The notes under the pieces were generated by a model. That model made no database searches and had not been told where the DNA came from. It saw only the letters and a program-made list of their open reading frames with translations. Source: an uncultured Prevotellaceae bacterium (GTDB lineage Bacteria; Bacteroidota; Bacteroidia; Bacteroidales; Bacteroidaceae). From it: a stretch of DNA of 64,000 bases. Position numbers and translations under genes: made by a program. Of this stretch, positions 1 through 7,620 are shown piece by piece. Positions within the stretch are counted from its first letter, which is position 1; every line of letters starts with the position of its first letter. The stretch covers positions 1 to 64,000 of the forward strand of contig CADCEW010000004.1 in assembly GCA_902800585.1 (NCBI GenBank), written 5' to 3'.

Positions 1-516
1 GATGTCATGCACGAAGATATTACCTTCCGTAATAAGGAAGGCAAAGTCTTTCTCTACTTGTAACTTTCCGACAGCCTGATCCATCTTATGTGACAGGATT
101 TCCACCACCATGGCCTCTTTGATGTGATTCTGACGGCGCGCCATCATCGTCACTTTGACACGGTCACCGTTAAGAGCGAACATCGAGTTACGTTCAGACA
201 CAAAGATAGGTTTGCCTCCGTCGTCAGGTTGAAAGGAGTTCTTGCCGTTTGCTTTCCGGATGAATGTACCCTCCTGTACCTGTGTCTTCAGGTTCAGACG
301 ATAAGTGTTATCCGATCCCTTCGAGAGATAGTCATCCCATGCCATCTCGTCCATCGTGTCAATGGCAAGCATCTTTGCCGGATGTGTGTCGAGTTTCAGG
401 GCACGGAAAATCTGTTTGAACGAGTAAGTCTCGTTAGGATGTTCCTGAAAGAATGTCTGAAGCATCTCAACAATCTGCTTCTTTGTCAGTCGTTTTCCAC
501 CTTTCTTTTTGCTCAT
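1..516 (-). CDS. rnr: Ribonuclease R, N-terminal part (cut by window edge)
   Basis: Reading leftward from the ATG at 516, the frame stays open to base 1 (172 codons). It begins MSKKKGGKRLTKKQ, continues through a winged-helix-like region (MLQTFFQEHPNETYSFKQIF) and reaches the cold-shock/OB part with FALNGDRVKVTMMARR and GNIFVHDI. This is the order of RNase R, a processive 3'-5' exoribonuclease of the RNB family that degrades structured RNA in the cytoplasm. The catalytic RNB domain lies outside the window, so catalytic residues cannot be checked. A minus-strand -7 element (TATATTTG, 551-544) gives a short leader. It is divergent from the epimerase gene. RNase II-type enzymes are the only close alternative. 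Confidence 0.9.
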   Translation of the reverse strand, partial: MSKKKGGKRLTKKQIVEMLQTFFQEHPNETYSFKQIFRALKLDTHPAKMLAIDTMDEMAWDDYLSKGSDNTYRLNLKTQVQEGTFIRKANGKNSFQPDDGGKPIFVSERNSMFALNGDRVKVTMMARRQNHIKEAMVVEILSHKMDQAVGKLQVEKDFAFLITEGNIFVHDI

Positions 517-543
517 AGTATTCTTGTTTTAGTTTCTTTGGCA

Positions 544-551
544 CAAATATA
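544..551 (-). promoter_or_regulatory. Predicted -7 element for rnr
   Basis: TATATTTG on the minus strand fits the Bacteroidetes -7 consensus TAnnTTTG and lies 28 bp upstream of the rnr start. No clear -33 TTTG was found at the usual spacing, so this rests on the -7 match and position. Confidence 0.5.
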
Positions 552-573
552 CGAATAAATTAATAAAAATGTG

Positions 574-581
574 TACCTTTG
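574..581 (+). promoter_or_regulatory. Predicted -7 element for the epimerase-PAP2 operon
   Basis: TACCTTTG matches the Bacteroidetes -7 consensus. It overlaps the upstream in-frame ATG at 579, so that codon would not be transcribed from this promoter. This supports starting the epimerase at 600. Confidence 0.6.
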
Positions 582-599
582 CAGACAAATTTCATTAAA

Positions 600-1595
600 A
601 TGAAAATATTAATCACAGGAGCAAGTGGTTTCATCGGTTCTTTTATAGTTGAGGAAGCTCTTAAAAGAGGCTTCGAGACATGGGCTGCCGTACGCAAGTC
701 CAGTTCAAAAAAATATTTGCAGGATGAACGTATTCGTTTCATCGAATTGGATTTCTCCTCTCAAGAGAAATTAGAACAACAACTGAAGGATTGTCATTTC
801 GACTATGTAGTACATGCCGCAGGAGCTACGAAATGCCTCCATCAGGAGGATTTCTTCCGTATCAATACGGAGGGCACCAAGCATCTCGTCAATGCCTTGC
901 AGACCTTGCAGATGCCTCTTAAGCGTTTTGTCTATATCAGCAGTCTGAGTATCATGGGGGCTATCCGTGAGCAACAACCTTATGAAGAGATTCATGAGAC
1001 TGATGAGGCTAAGCCTAATACTGCCTACGGCAAGAGCAAGCTCGAGGCAGAGGAGTTCTTGTCAACTCTCTCCTCTCCCTTCCCCTACATCATTCTCCGT
1101 CCCACAGGAGTCTATGGTCCTCGTGAACGTGACTATTTCATGCAAGTGAAGAGTATCCGTAATCATATCGATTTCGCTGTAGGTTTCCAACGTCAGGATA
1201 TCACTTTTGTCTATGTTACGGATGTTGTACAGGCGATTTTCCTTGCTTTGGATAAAGGAGAGACAGGACGAAAGTATTTCCTTTCTGACGGAGAAGTCTA
1301 TCAATCGTCCGAATTCAGTAACTTGGTACATCAAGAATTAGGATGTCCATGGTGGATTCGTATTACTGCTCCTATTTGGCTGTTACGTGTGATTACTTGG
1401 TGCGGTGATTATATGGGTAGGATGTCGGGAAAGATGACTGTACTCAATAACGATAAGTTTAATATTCTCCGTCAGCGTAACTGGCGTTGTGATATTGAGC
1501 CAGCGAGAAAAGAACTGGGTTTTGAGCCACAGGTGAGACTTGCCGAAGGAGTACGTCGTAGTATTGAGTGGTACAAAGCAAACAAGTGGATATGA
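600..1595 (+). CDS. NAD(P)-dependent epimerase/dehydratase (extended SDR)
   Basis: A 331-residue extended short-chain dehydrogenase/reductase. It opens with MKILITGASGFIGSF, the Rossmann GxxGxxG nucleotide-binding motif. It has the YGKSK catalytic Tyr-Lys pair near residue 140 and SSLS just before it. There is no signal peptide, so it is expected in the cytoplasm. The family acts on nucleotide sugars or related polyols; the substrate cannot be read from sequence. The start at 600 is preferred to 579 because the earlier ATG lies inside the -7 promoter element. Its stop overlaps the start of the PAP2-type lipid synthase in an ATGA arrangement, so the two are translationally coupled, which hints at a role in lipid head-group or sphingolipid metabolism. 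That link is inference. Confidence 0.88.
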   Translation: MKILITGASGFIGSFIVEEALKRGFETWAAVRKSSSKKYLQDERIRFIELDFSSQEKLEQQLKDCHFDYVVHAAGATKCLHQEDFFRINTEGTKHLVNALQTLQMPLKRFVYISSLSIMGAIREQQPYEEIHETDEAKPNTAYGKSKLEAEEFLSTLSSPFPYIILRPTGVYGPRERDYFMQVKSIRNHIDFAVGFQRQDITFVYVTDVVQAIFLALDKGETGRKYFLSDGEVYQSSEFSNLVHQELGCPWWIRITAPIWLLRVITWCGDYMGRMSGKMTVLNNDKFNILRQRNWRCDIEPARKELGFEPQVRLAEGVRRSIEWYKANKWI

Positions 1596-2539
1596 ATAAT
1601 CTCCGACAGTCGATCAAGAATCAGATATGGGCTGCTGAATGGGTTATCATCGGCTATATCGCATTTACACTGATATTGATGGCGTGTTGGTGGGATAACC
1701 TTGTCCATCCTGCGGAGATGTTATGGATGCGTGGACGTGTTCTCCTTATTATGGGTGCCTTGTGGCTGTTATGTCGTTGGAAGCCTTGTAAGTTGATGCG
1801 TCTGATACGTGTCACAGGACTGATGTTGCTGTTGTCATGGTTCTATCCAGATACTTATGAAGTAAACAGGGTATTGCCTAACCTTGACCATGTGTTTGCT
1901 ACGTGGGAGCAACAACTCTTTGGATGCCAGCCTTCTTTACTCTTCTCTCAGGTATGTCCTTGGGGATGGTTTTCAGAACTGATGTGTCTGGGTTATGTCA
2001 GTTATTTCCCGTTGATGGTAACCATTCTTCTCTATTATTTCTTTAGGCGTTATGAAGAATTCGGCACGGCATCTTTTGTGCTGATATCCTCTTTCTTTGT
2101 CTATTATACTGTCTTTGTTGTCTTACCAGTTACAGGACCGCAGTTCTACTATCTGGCGGTAGGGACGGATAAGATTGCAGCAGGTATCTTTCCAGACTTG
2201 GGTCATTGGTTCCTGACACACTCAGAGCGTATGGCAGCCCCTGGATGGAGTGACGGTTTCTGGTATCATATGCTTGATATCACGCATGATGCAGGTGAGC
2301 GTCCAACGGCGGCTTTCCCCAGTAGTCATGTGGGTGTAACGACTGTTATCATGCTGTTGGCATTACGCACCAGAAGCAAGATACTGATGTTGTCTATGTT
2401 ACCATTCTATCTGTTGATGTGTTTTTCCACAGTATATATCTATGCTCACTATGTCATTGATGCGATGGCGGGACTTGTCACAGGCATCTTGGTATATTTC
2501 GGGTTAATCTTTTTGGCAAAAAAAAAGGAACTCCGCTGA
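1592..2539 (+). CDS. PAP2-superfamily membrane protein, possible inositol phosphorylceramide synthase
   Basis: A polytopic membrane protein of 315 residues with several hydrophobic helices. It has the PAP2/Aur1-type signature: PSSHVGVTT, followed about 45 residues later by YAHYVIDAMAG, which supplies the catalytic histidines and aspartate. In the Aur1-like branch these enzymes move a phospho-head group, for example phosphoinositol, onto ceramide in the inner membrane. A plain phosphatidic acid phosphatase is the alternative. The start at 1592 is chosen because it makes an ATGA overlap with the epimerase stop; the frame is also open upstream to 1568. Its last codons form one arm of a hairpin that reads as a terminator on the opposite strand (see the ncRNA at 2518). 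Confidence 0.75.
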   Translation: MNNLRQSIKNQIWAAEWVIIGYIAFTLILMACWWDNLVHPAEMLWMRGRVLLIMGALWLLCRWKPCKLMRLIRVTGLMLLLSWFYPDTYEVNRVLPNLDHVFATWEQQLFGCQPSLLFSQVCPWGWFSELMCLGYVSYFPLMVTILLYYFFRRYEEFGTASFVLISSFFVYYTVFVVLPVTGPQFYYLAVGTDKIAAGIFPDLGHWFLTHSERMAAPGWSDGFWYHMLDITHDAGERPTAAFPSSHVGVTTVIMLLALRTRSKILMLSMLPFYLLMCFSTVYIYAHYVIDAMAGLVTGILVYFGLIFLAKKKELR

Positions 2540-2582
2540 GTTCCGAATCTTTGTTAACCTTAAATCTAATACTATGAAAAAC
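2518..2582 (-). ncRNA. Candidate small RNA antisense to the PAP2 gene 3' end
   Basis: On the minus strand, TTG (2617-2615), an 18-bp spacer and TAACTTTG (2596-2589) make a good Bacteroidetes promoter. About 40 bp after the predicted start, a perfect 7-bp stem (GGAACTC/GAGTTCC, 2544-2527, 4-nt loop) is followed by nine T residues (2526-2518), an ideal intrinsic terminator. The resulting transcript is about 65 nt, has no convincing ORF and overlaps the last 20 or so bases of the PAP2 gene. The unstructured middle has the look of a paralogous Bacteroidales sRNA family, but I cannot confirm that. Function is unknown. Confidence 0.5.
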
Positions 2583-2698
2583 ACATGGCAAAGTTACGAA
2601 CATTCTGTAAATCTGCAAGTTCTTCCTTTCAAAAAATAAAGTGCGCATACGCTTTCTTGATATAAATCAATTAAAAATAACGATTTTCAATCAAAAAA

Positions 2699-2730
2699 TT
2701 TGGTAGGTTGCAAAGAAATGCCTACCTTTG
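2699..2730 (+). promoter_or_regulatory. Predicted greA promoter
   Basis: TTTG (2699-2702), a 20-bp spacer and TACCTTTG (2723-2730) match both halves of the Bacteroidetes sigma-ABfr consensus. The leader to greA is about 100 nt. The rest of the 2583-2698 interval is AT-rich and shows nothing else. Confidence 0.7.
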
Positions 2731-2837
2731 CAAACGATAACAGGACACTATAGCAAACAGGATTTCGACAAGTCAAGGTCGGAATTCTTTTATTTTTTGC
2801 GTCCGAAGAAGGTAGATTATAATTAAAAGGAAAAAAT

Positions 2838-3308
2838 ATGGCTTATATGTCACAAGAGGGCTACGACAAGTTAGTAGCCGAATTACACCGTCTGGAAGCG
2901 GTGGAACGTCCCAAAGCATCTGCAGCTATTGCAGAGGCACGCGAGAAGGGCGACCTGAGTGAGAACAGTGAATATGATGCAGCCAAGGAAGCACAGGCTC
3001 ATCTGGAAGACAAGATCAACCAGTTGAAGGTGACCATCTCTGAAGCAAAGATTGTTGACACTTCTCGTTTAAGTACAGACTCTGTGCAGATATTGACGAA
3101 GGTGGAGATGACGAATCTCACCACCAAATCAAAGATGTCCTACACAATTGTTAGTGAGAACGAGGCTGATCTTCGTGCAGGTAAGATTTCCATCAAGACG
3201 CCTATCGCTCAAGGTCTGTTGGGCAAGAAGGTCGGAGATGAGGTGGAGATTACAATTCCTCGTGGTACCATCAAGCTTCGCATTGATAACATCTCAATTG
3301 CATCATAA
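2838..3308 (+). CDS. greA: Transcription elongation factor GreA
   Basis: A 156-residue protein with the full GreA layout. An N-terminal antiparallel coiled coil (about residues 5-75) carries the acidic tip motif GDLSENSEYDAAKEAQ, whose Asp/Glu residues reach into the RNA polymerase secondary channel to trigger cleavage of backtracked RNA. A C-terminal FKBP-like domain contains SIKTPIAQGLLGKKVGDEVE. The length is typical. The ATG at 2838 is preceded by an AAGGA-type sequence and sits behind a strong predicted promoter. The HIT-family gene follows 47 bp downstream and may be cotranscribed. Confidence 0.97.
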   Translation: MAYMSQEGYDKLVAELHRLEAVERPKASAAIAEAREKGDLSENSEYDAAKEAQAHLEDKINQLKVTISEAKIVDTSRLSTDSVQILTKVEMTNLTTKSKMSYTIVSENEADLRAGKISIKTPIAQGLLGKKVGDEVEITIPRGTIKLRIDNISIAS

Positions 3309-3311
3309 CCT

Positions 3312-3352
3312 CCGTAATAACGATATAACGTTATAACGTAATAACGACAAGA
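3312..3352 (+). repeat. Short simple repeat between greA and the HIT gene
   Basis: The spacer is built from reiterated TAACG/TAATAACG words (taataacgatataacg, ttataacgtaataacg). It belongs with other wordy repeats in this window, for example those at 5003 and 12808. Confidence 0.5.
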
Positions 3353-3355
3353 ATT

Positions 3356-3751
3356 ATGGATATTTTCAGTAAGATTGCAGCAGGGGAGATTCCCAGTTAT
3401 AAATGTGCAGAGAACGAGGAGTTCTATGCCTTTTTGGATATCAACCCGTTAGTAAAGGGACACACTTTGGTGATTCCTCGTCGTGAAGTAGATTATTTCT
3501 TTGATATGGATGATGATGAGTTGGCACGTTATCAACAGTTTGCCAAGCGTGTCGCCATTGCTATCAAGAAAGCATTCCCCTGTCGTAAGGTTGCTCAAAT
3601 TGTGCTTGGCTTGGAAGTGGCACATGCCCATATCCATCTCATTCCGATGCAGAGTGAAGCAGATGCCGATTTCCGCCGTGAGAAACTAAAACTCACAGAA
3701 GAGGAGTTTAAGGAGATCGCTGCAAAGATACAGAAAGAGTTTGGGGAATAA
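3356..3751 (+). CDS. HIT-family nucleotide hydrolase (HinT-like)
   Basis: A 131-residue histidine-triad protein. The core motif HAHIHLI (His90, His92, His94) supplies the nucleophilic histidine and phosphate contacts. The N-terminal FSKIAAGEIPSYK and the GHTLVIPRR strand are typical of HinT purine nucleoside phosphoramidases. It is expected in the cytoplasm, hydrolysing AMP-linked substrates. The exact substrate is unknown, as for most bacterial HIT proteins. It follows greA and is convergent with manC. Confidence 0.92.
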   Translation: MDIFSKIAAGEIPSYKCAENEEFYAFLDINPLVKGHTLVIPRREVDYFFDMDDDELARYQQFAKRVAIAIKKAFPCRKVAQIVLGLEVAHAHIHLIPMQSEADADFRREKLKLTEEEFKEIAAKIQKEFGE

Positions 3752-3797
3752 CCTCAAACTCTTTTTCTTTCATGTTTCATGAGGAATAATACATTAT

Positions 3798-4904
3798 TTA
3801 TATATAGTCGTCACCATATTTTATCTGAACCTCGTTCACATATTTACGGACGAGGGCGGATGAGTCTCCTTTCTTACAAATCAGCAATACGTTGTCCTCT
3901 TCGGCAACGATATATCCGTCAAGTCCATTGATGACACCTAAACGTCCCTTTGGTAATTTGATGACATTGTTATGTGAATCCTCTAGCATCACTTCAGAGT
4001 CTACTATAACATTATCACCCTCTCCGCGGCTCAGGTACTCGTAGAGTGCATGCCATGTACCAAGGTCTGCCCATCCGAAGTCACAGGCCATGACACACAC
4101 ATTCTCCACATGCTCCAAAACACCTTGGTCTATAGATAAGTTCGGATAGGATGGATAGTTCTCATTGACAAAAGCCATCTCTTCCTCAATGGTATAGTCG
4201 CTGGGCGTATTGTCAAAGCGTTTTAGTACTTCGGGGAATAATTGACGGAAACACTTGTTTAAATAAGCCGCATTTGACAAAATCATACCTGTATTCCAAA
4301 GGAACTCTCCACTGTCCATGAACATCTGAGCAAAGTCGCGTTCGGGCTTCTCTACAAACGACTTCACAGTACTGATCTTTGACACTGTAGCATGCTCGGG
4401 TGTGATGAGTTCACCCTTTTGGATATAACCGTAACCTGGTTCTGGACGTGATGGTTTTACACCCAGCGTTAACAGGTTATTGTGGTTTGATATAAAGCTG
4501 CATGCCTCTTCGATATTCTGGTAAAAAGCCTCTTCGTTCAACACCAGTTGATCACTAGGTGTAACGATGACATTTGCACGGGGGTCTCTGCGACATATCC
4601 GCATATCTGCCCAAGCAACACTGGGTGCTGTTCCACGATTGATTGGCTCAATCATCAGGTTCTCCTCATGTAATTCAGGTAACTGTTCCCTGACGATGGG
4701 AGCATATTCTTTGTTAGTACAGATGAAGATATTGTCTTTGGGTAGTATTTTAACAAAACGGTCGAATGTCTGTTGCAATTGTGTGCGACCAGTTCCAAAG
4801 AAGTCAATAAATTGTTTTGGTTTCTCATCACGGCTGCAAGGCCATAGGCGTCTTCCCCTTCCACCTGCAAGAATAACGCAATAGTTTTTCTCGTTTATTT
4901 CCAT
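3798..4904 (-). CDS. manC: Mannose-1-phosphate guanylyltransferase
   Basis: A 368-residue nucleotidyltransferase. The N-terminal signature VILAGGRGRRLWPCSR followed by KPKQF is the GTP-binding loop of GDP-mannose pyrophosphorylases, and later motifs include TPSDQLV, FVEKPE and LWNTGM. It makes GDP-mannose from mannose-1-phosphate and GTP for glycan synthesis. The C-terminal phosphomannose-isomerase domain of bifunctional ManC/AlgA is absent, so this is the short form. The start at 4904 is chosen over the in-frame ATG at 4943 because the promoter -7 element (TATCTTAG, 4940-4933) covers the earlier site. It appears monocistronic. Confidence 0.93.
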   Translation of the reverse strand: MEINEKNYCVILAGGRGRRLWPCSRDEKPKQFIDFFGTGRTQLQQTFDRFVKILPKDNIFICTNKEYAPIVREQLPELHEENLMIEPINRGTAPSVAWADMRICRRDPRANVIVTPSDQLVLNEEAFYQNIEEACSFISNHNNLLTLGVKPSRPEPGYGYIQKGELITPEHATVSKISTVKSFVEKPERDFAQMFMDSGEFLWNTGMILSNAAYLNKCFRQLFPEVLKRFDNTPSDYTIEEEMAFVNENYPSYPNLSIDQGVLEHVENVCVMACDFGWADLGTWHALYEYLSRGEGDNVIVDSEVMLEDSHNNVIKLPKGRLGVINGLDGYIVAEEDNVLLICKKGDSSALVRKYVNEVQIKYGDDYI

Positions 4905-4932
4905 AAGGTTAGTTTCTCGGTTATTTTCGTTG

Positions 4933-4963
4933 CTAAGATACAAAAAATTCTTTTACAAAACAA
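4933..4963 (-). promoter_or_regulatory. Predicted manC promoter
   Basis: TTG (4963-4961), a 20-bp spacer and TATCTTAG (4940-4933), one mismatch from TAnnTTTG. It leaves a leader of about 25 nt before the ATG at 4904. Confidence 0.55.
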
Positions 4964-5002
4964 GAAAAAGTAAGAAAAACCAATGATTTTATAAAAAATT
5001 TC

Positions 5003-5030
5003 GCTTTTCACTTTTCGCTTTTCACTTTTT
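5003..5030 (+). repeat. Tandem CGCTTTTCACTT words
   Basis: cgcttttcacttt is repeated twice back to back just upstream of the tRNA-Leu promoter. The same style of word recurs inside coding sequence at 49496-49532 (see findings). Confidence 0.6.
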
Positions 5031-5034
5031 TTCG

Positions 5035-5042
5035 TACCTTTG
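5035..5042 (+). promoter_or_regulatory. Predicted tRNA-Leu promoter -7 element
   Basis: TACCTTTG lies 36 bp upstream of the mature tRNA 5' end. No clear -33 element is seen; the upstream region is occupied by the tandem words. Confidence 0.55.
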
Positions 5043-5077
5043 CACCCGAATTTCACAATTCGACTGCAAAGATTTAA

Positions 5078-5159
5078 GCCCAGATGGCGGAATTGGTAGA
5101 CGCGCTGGTCTCAAACACCAGTGGGGCAACCCATCCCGGTTCGAGCCCGGGTCTGGGTA
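5078..5159 (+). tRNA. tRNA-Leu (CAA)
   Basis: The acceptor GCCCAGA pairs with TCTGGGT (one G-U). The anticodon stem CTGGT/ACCAG encloses the 7-nt loop CTCAAAC, giving anticodon CAA, which reads UUG. A T-arm GGTTCGAGCC and a short class-II variable arm (TGGGGCAACCCA) support leucine identity. CCA is not encoded. A terminator hairpin follows at 5179. Confidence 0.95.
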
Positions 5160-5178
5160 CAAAGGCTTAGAAATGCAT

Positions 5179-5210
5179 TCTCCTGTAGACAATCGTTTGC
5201 AGGAGATTTT
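5179..5210 (+). terminator. Terminator after tRNA-Leu
   Basis: TCTCCTG (5179-5185) pairs with CAGGAGA (5200-5206) and is followed by TTTT. The stem is short but well placed between the tRNA and the next promoter. Confidence 0.55.
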
Positions 5211-5212
5211 AC

Positions 5213-5220
5213 TACCTTCG
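5213..5220 (+). promoter_or_regulatory. Possible -7 element of the thiamine operon
   Basis: TACCTTCG is one mismatch from TAnnTTTG and lies immediately upstream of the TPP riboswitch, where a leader promoter is needed. The -33 half is not convincing. Confidence 0.4.
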
Positions 5221-5232
5221 CGAATGAATTAT

Positions 5233-5317
5233 CAAGGGGTGCCGTCCTATTGACGGCTGAGATGATACCCTCTTAACCTGATGCGGGTCATACCGACGTA
5301 GGGATGATAGAGTTCAG
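5233..5317 (+). promoter_or_regulatory. TPP riboswitch (THI element)
   Basis: The conserved aptamer blocks occur in order: AAGGGGTGCC, GGCTGAGATGATACCC, TTAACCTGATGCGGGTCAT and CCGACGTAGGGAT. These are the J2-3 CUGAGA core that contacts the pyrimidine of TPP and the P4/P5 arm that holds the pyrophosphate. It precedes a TonB receptor, a PnuC-type transporter and a thiamine pyrophosphokinase, so it should switch thiamine import and activation off when TPP is abundant. The riboswitch ends about 45 nt before the TonB receptor ATG, so control by ribosome-site access is plausible; I did not identify a clear terminator. Confidence 0.95.
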
Positions 5318-5361
5318 AAATCAATACAACCCCCTTTATTTTTTAAATAAAAAATTAAAGG

Positions 5362-7617
5362 ATGAAAAGATTAGTTATTTTAGGAATGCTTGGTGCCGTG
5401 ATGACGGCACAGGCACAAGAAACAGACACACTGAAGAGCGTGGAGTTACAGAATGTTGAGGTGATGGCGACACGTGCCTGGAAGAATACACCGATGACAT
5501 TCTCGGACATTGACAAAAAACAATTAAAGGCAATGAACTATGGTATAGACATTCCTTATCTGTTGTCACTCACTCCTTCTGTCACGATGACTTCGGATGC
5601 TGGTAACGGTATTGGTTATACGACTTTGCGAGTGCGTGGTACGGATCCGAGTCGTATTAATATTACCGCCAACGGGATGCCCTTGAATGACGCAGAGAGT
5701 TCTCAGGTGTTCTGGGTAAACATGGGTGACTTCGCTTCTTCCGTACAGTCGATGCAGATTCAACGTGGCGTGGGAACTTCAACAAATGGTGCTGGCGCTT
5801 TTGGTGCTACCCTTAACATGCAGACAGAGAATATTGGACTAAAACCTTATATAGGACTTGATATGAGTGGAGGCTCTTATTATAGTCATAAGGAAACGCT
5901 GCGCTTTAGCACGGGACTGTTGGGCAAGCACTGGGGTATTCAGGGGCGTCTGTCGAATATCGGTTCGAAAGGATATATTGATCGCGCTTCAACGAAACTC
6001 AACTCCTATCTGTTACAGGCGGGATGGTTTGGTGATAATACCGTTGTGAAGTTCATCACGTGGAATAGTGTGGAGGAGACTTATCATGCCTGGAACTATA
6101 CTTCTAAGTATGAGCAGGAACGGTATGGACGTACTTATAACTCCTGTGGCGTACTGGGATTCGACGAGAATGATAATCCTACGGGTTACTACGACCGTCA
6201 GACGGATAATTACCACCAGCAGAACTACCAGTTGCTACTGAATCAGCGACTGTCACGACTAATTAGTTTGAATGTAGGTCTGCACTATACGCATGGTGAT
6301 GGTTATTATGAGCAGTATAAGCGTAATCGCAAATTGAAGAACTACTTCTCACCCGAATATATTGCTGCCCACTATGCTGAGGGTGTGACAAAGGCTGACA
6401 TTATTGAACAAAAGAAGATGAAAAATGATTTCTATGGAACTGTAGCTTCGTTGGTATATAACGACCGCAAAGGTTTAGAGGCAGCATTCGGCGGAGGCTG
6501 GAATAAATATGACGGCGACCATTATGGCAATATAGTTGGTGTACCTTCTTACGAGTATTATCGCAACAATGCCAAGAAGACAGACTTCAATGTCTATGGT
6601 AAGGTTAACTATGTGTTTGTGCGTGGATTGAATGCTTTTGTCGACTTGCAGTATCGTCATATCGGCTATAAGTTACAAGATCCTACCGACACCTACGGAT
6701 CCAACCTGACGAACGAATATATTATCAATGAGACCTTCGACTTCTTCAACCCAAAGTTCGGACTGAACTATGATATCACATCCCATCATAAGGTGTATGC
6801 CTCGTATGCTATTGCCCATAAAGAACCTGTGCGTAACAACTATGAGGATAATCTGGGACTCGATATCCGTGCAGAGCGCCTGAACGATCTTGAAGTGGGG
6901 TATAAGTTCCAAAGTCAGCATTTCTCGGCTGGTGCTAACCTCTACTGGATGGACTATAAGAATCAATTTGTACTGACAGGCGCCATTAACGACATCGGTG
7001 AGGCGGTAGCTATTAATGTAGACAAGAGTTACCGTTTGGGTATCGAGTTTGAGGCAGCATGGCAACCTATAGAGTGGTTCCGCTGGAGCGCCAACGCTAC
7101 ATGGTCTAGAAACCGTGTAAAGGACTCGAAGGTAACCCTCGATGATTATGCCACTACCGTTTCGTTAGGTGATGCACCTCTGAGTTTCTCACCCGACCTC
7201 ATCCTGAACAATATCTTTACTTTAGACTATCAGGGTTTTAAGGCAAGCATACAAAGTCAGTATGTCAGTGACCAATATCTTACTAATACAGGTTTTGAGA
7301 CGATGACCTGTTGGGACGAACAAGGCAATGAGACGCAGGAGACTCTCCTTTTGAAGCGTCATTTCGTGACCAATATCGATTTGAGTTATACGTTTGGATG
7401 GGAGAAGGTAGGACTGAAGGAAGCAACGGTAGGTCTGTCACTCTATAATATCTTCAGTGCGAAGTATGACAACAACGGATGGGCTGCTCCGCAGTTCGAG
7501 GCTACAAACAATGGTGTCAGGGCTGTCAATACTTGGAACGTCCGTGACATGGATGCCGTAGGCTTTGCTCCCTCGGCACCATTTAATCTGATGGCACATC
7601 TCTCTTTGAATTTCTAA
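5362..7617 (+). CDS. TonB-dependent outer-membrane receptor for thiamine
   Basis: A 751-residue TonB-dependent transporter. A Sec signal peptide (MKRLVILGMLGAVMTAQAQ) is followed by a TonB-box-like VELQNVEVMAT segment, a plug domain (about residues 45-150, with LRVRGTDPSRINITANGMP) and a C-terminal beta-barrel ending in a terminal aromatic strand (LMAHLSLNF). It lacks the N-terminal carboxypeptidase-like domain of SusC proteins, so it is a small-molecule rather than a glycan importer. Its place directly behind the TPP riboswitch and before pnuT and the TPP-forming kinase indicates thiamine or a precursor as ligand. That assignment is from context, not from residues. Confidence 0.9.
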   Translation: MKRLVILGMLGAVMTAQAQETDTLKSVELQNVEVMATRAWKNTPMTFSDIDKKQLKAMNYGIDIPYLLSLTPSVTMTSDAGNGIGYTTLRVRGTDPSRINITANGMPLNDAESSQVFWVNMGDFASSVQSMQIQRGVGTSTNGAGAFGATLNMQTENIGLKPYIGLDMSGGSYYSHKETLRFSTGLLGKHWGIQGRLSNIGSKGYIDRASTKLNSYLLQAGWFGDNTVVKFITWNSVEETYHAWNYTSKYEQERYGRTYNSCGVLGFDENDNPTGYYDRQTDNYHQQNYQLLLNQRLSRLISLNVGLHYTHGDGYYEQYKRNRKLKNYFSPEYIAAHYAEGVTKADIIEQKKMKNDFYGTVASLVYNDRKGLEAAFGGGWNKYDGDHYGNIVGVPSYEYYRNNAKKTDFNVYGKVNYVFVRGLNAFVDLQYRHIGYKLQDPTDTYGSNLTNEYIINETFDFFNPKFGLNYDITSHHKVYASYAIAHKEPVRNNYEDNLGLDIRAERLNDLEVGYKFQSQHFSAGANLYWMDYKNQFVLTGAINDIGEAVAINVDKSYRLGIEFEAAWQPIEWFRWSANATWSRNRVKDSKVTLDDYATTVSLGDAPLSFSPDLILNNIFTLDYQGFKASIQSQYVSDQYLTNTGFETMTCWDEQGNETQETLLLKRHFVTNIDLSYTFGWEKVGLKEATVGLSLYNIFSAKYDNNGWAAPQFEATNNGVRAVNTWNVRDMDAVGFAPSAPFNLMAHLSLNF

Positions 7618-7620
7618 GCG

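Noticed and set aside
2574..2639. A 21-codon ORF (MKNTWQSYEHSV...) on the plus strand after the PAP2 gene
   Set aside because: No ribosome-binding site or plus-strand promoter is evident, and the same bases form the promoter and body of the minus-strand sRNA unit.
5233..5317. Cobalamin riboswitch as an alternative for the leader before the TonB receptor
   Set aside because: The CTGAGAT and CCTGAT...GTAGGGAT blocks are specific to TPP, and the downstream genes are thiamine-related.
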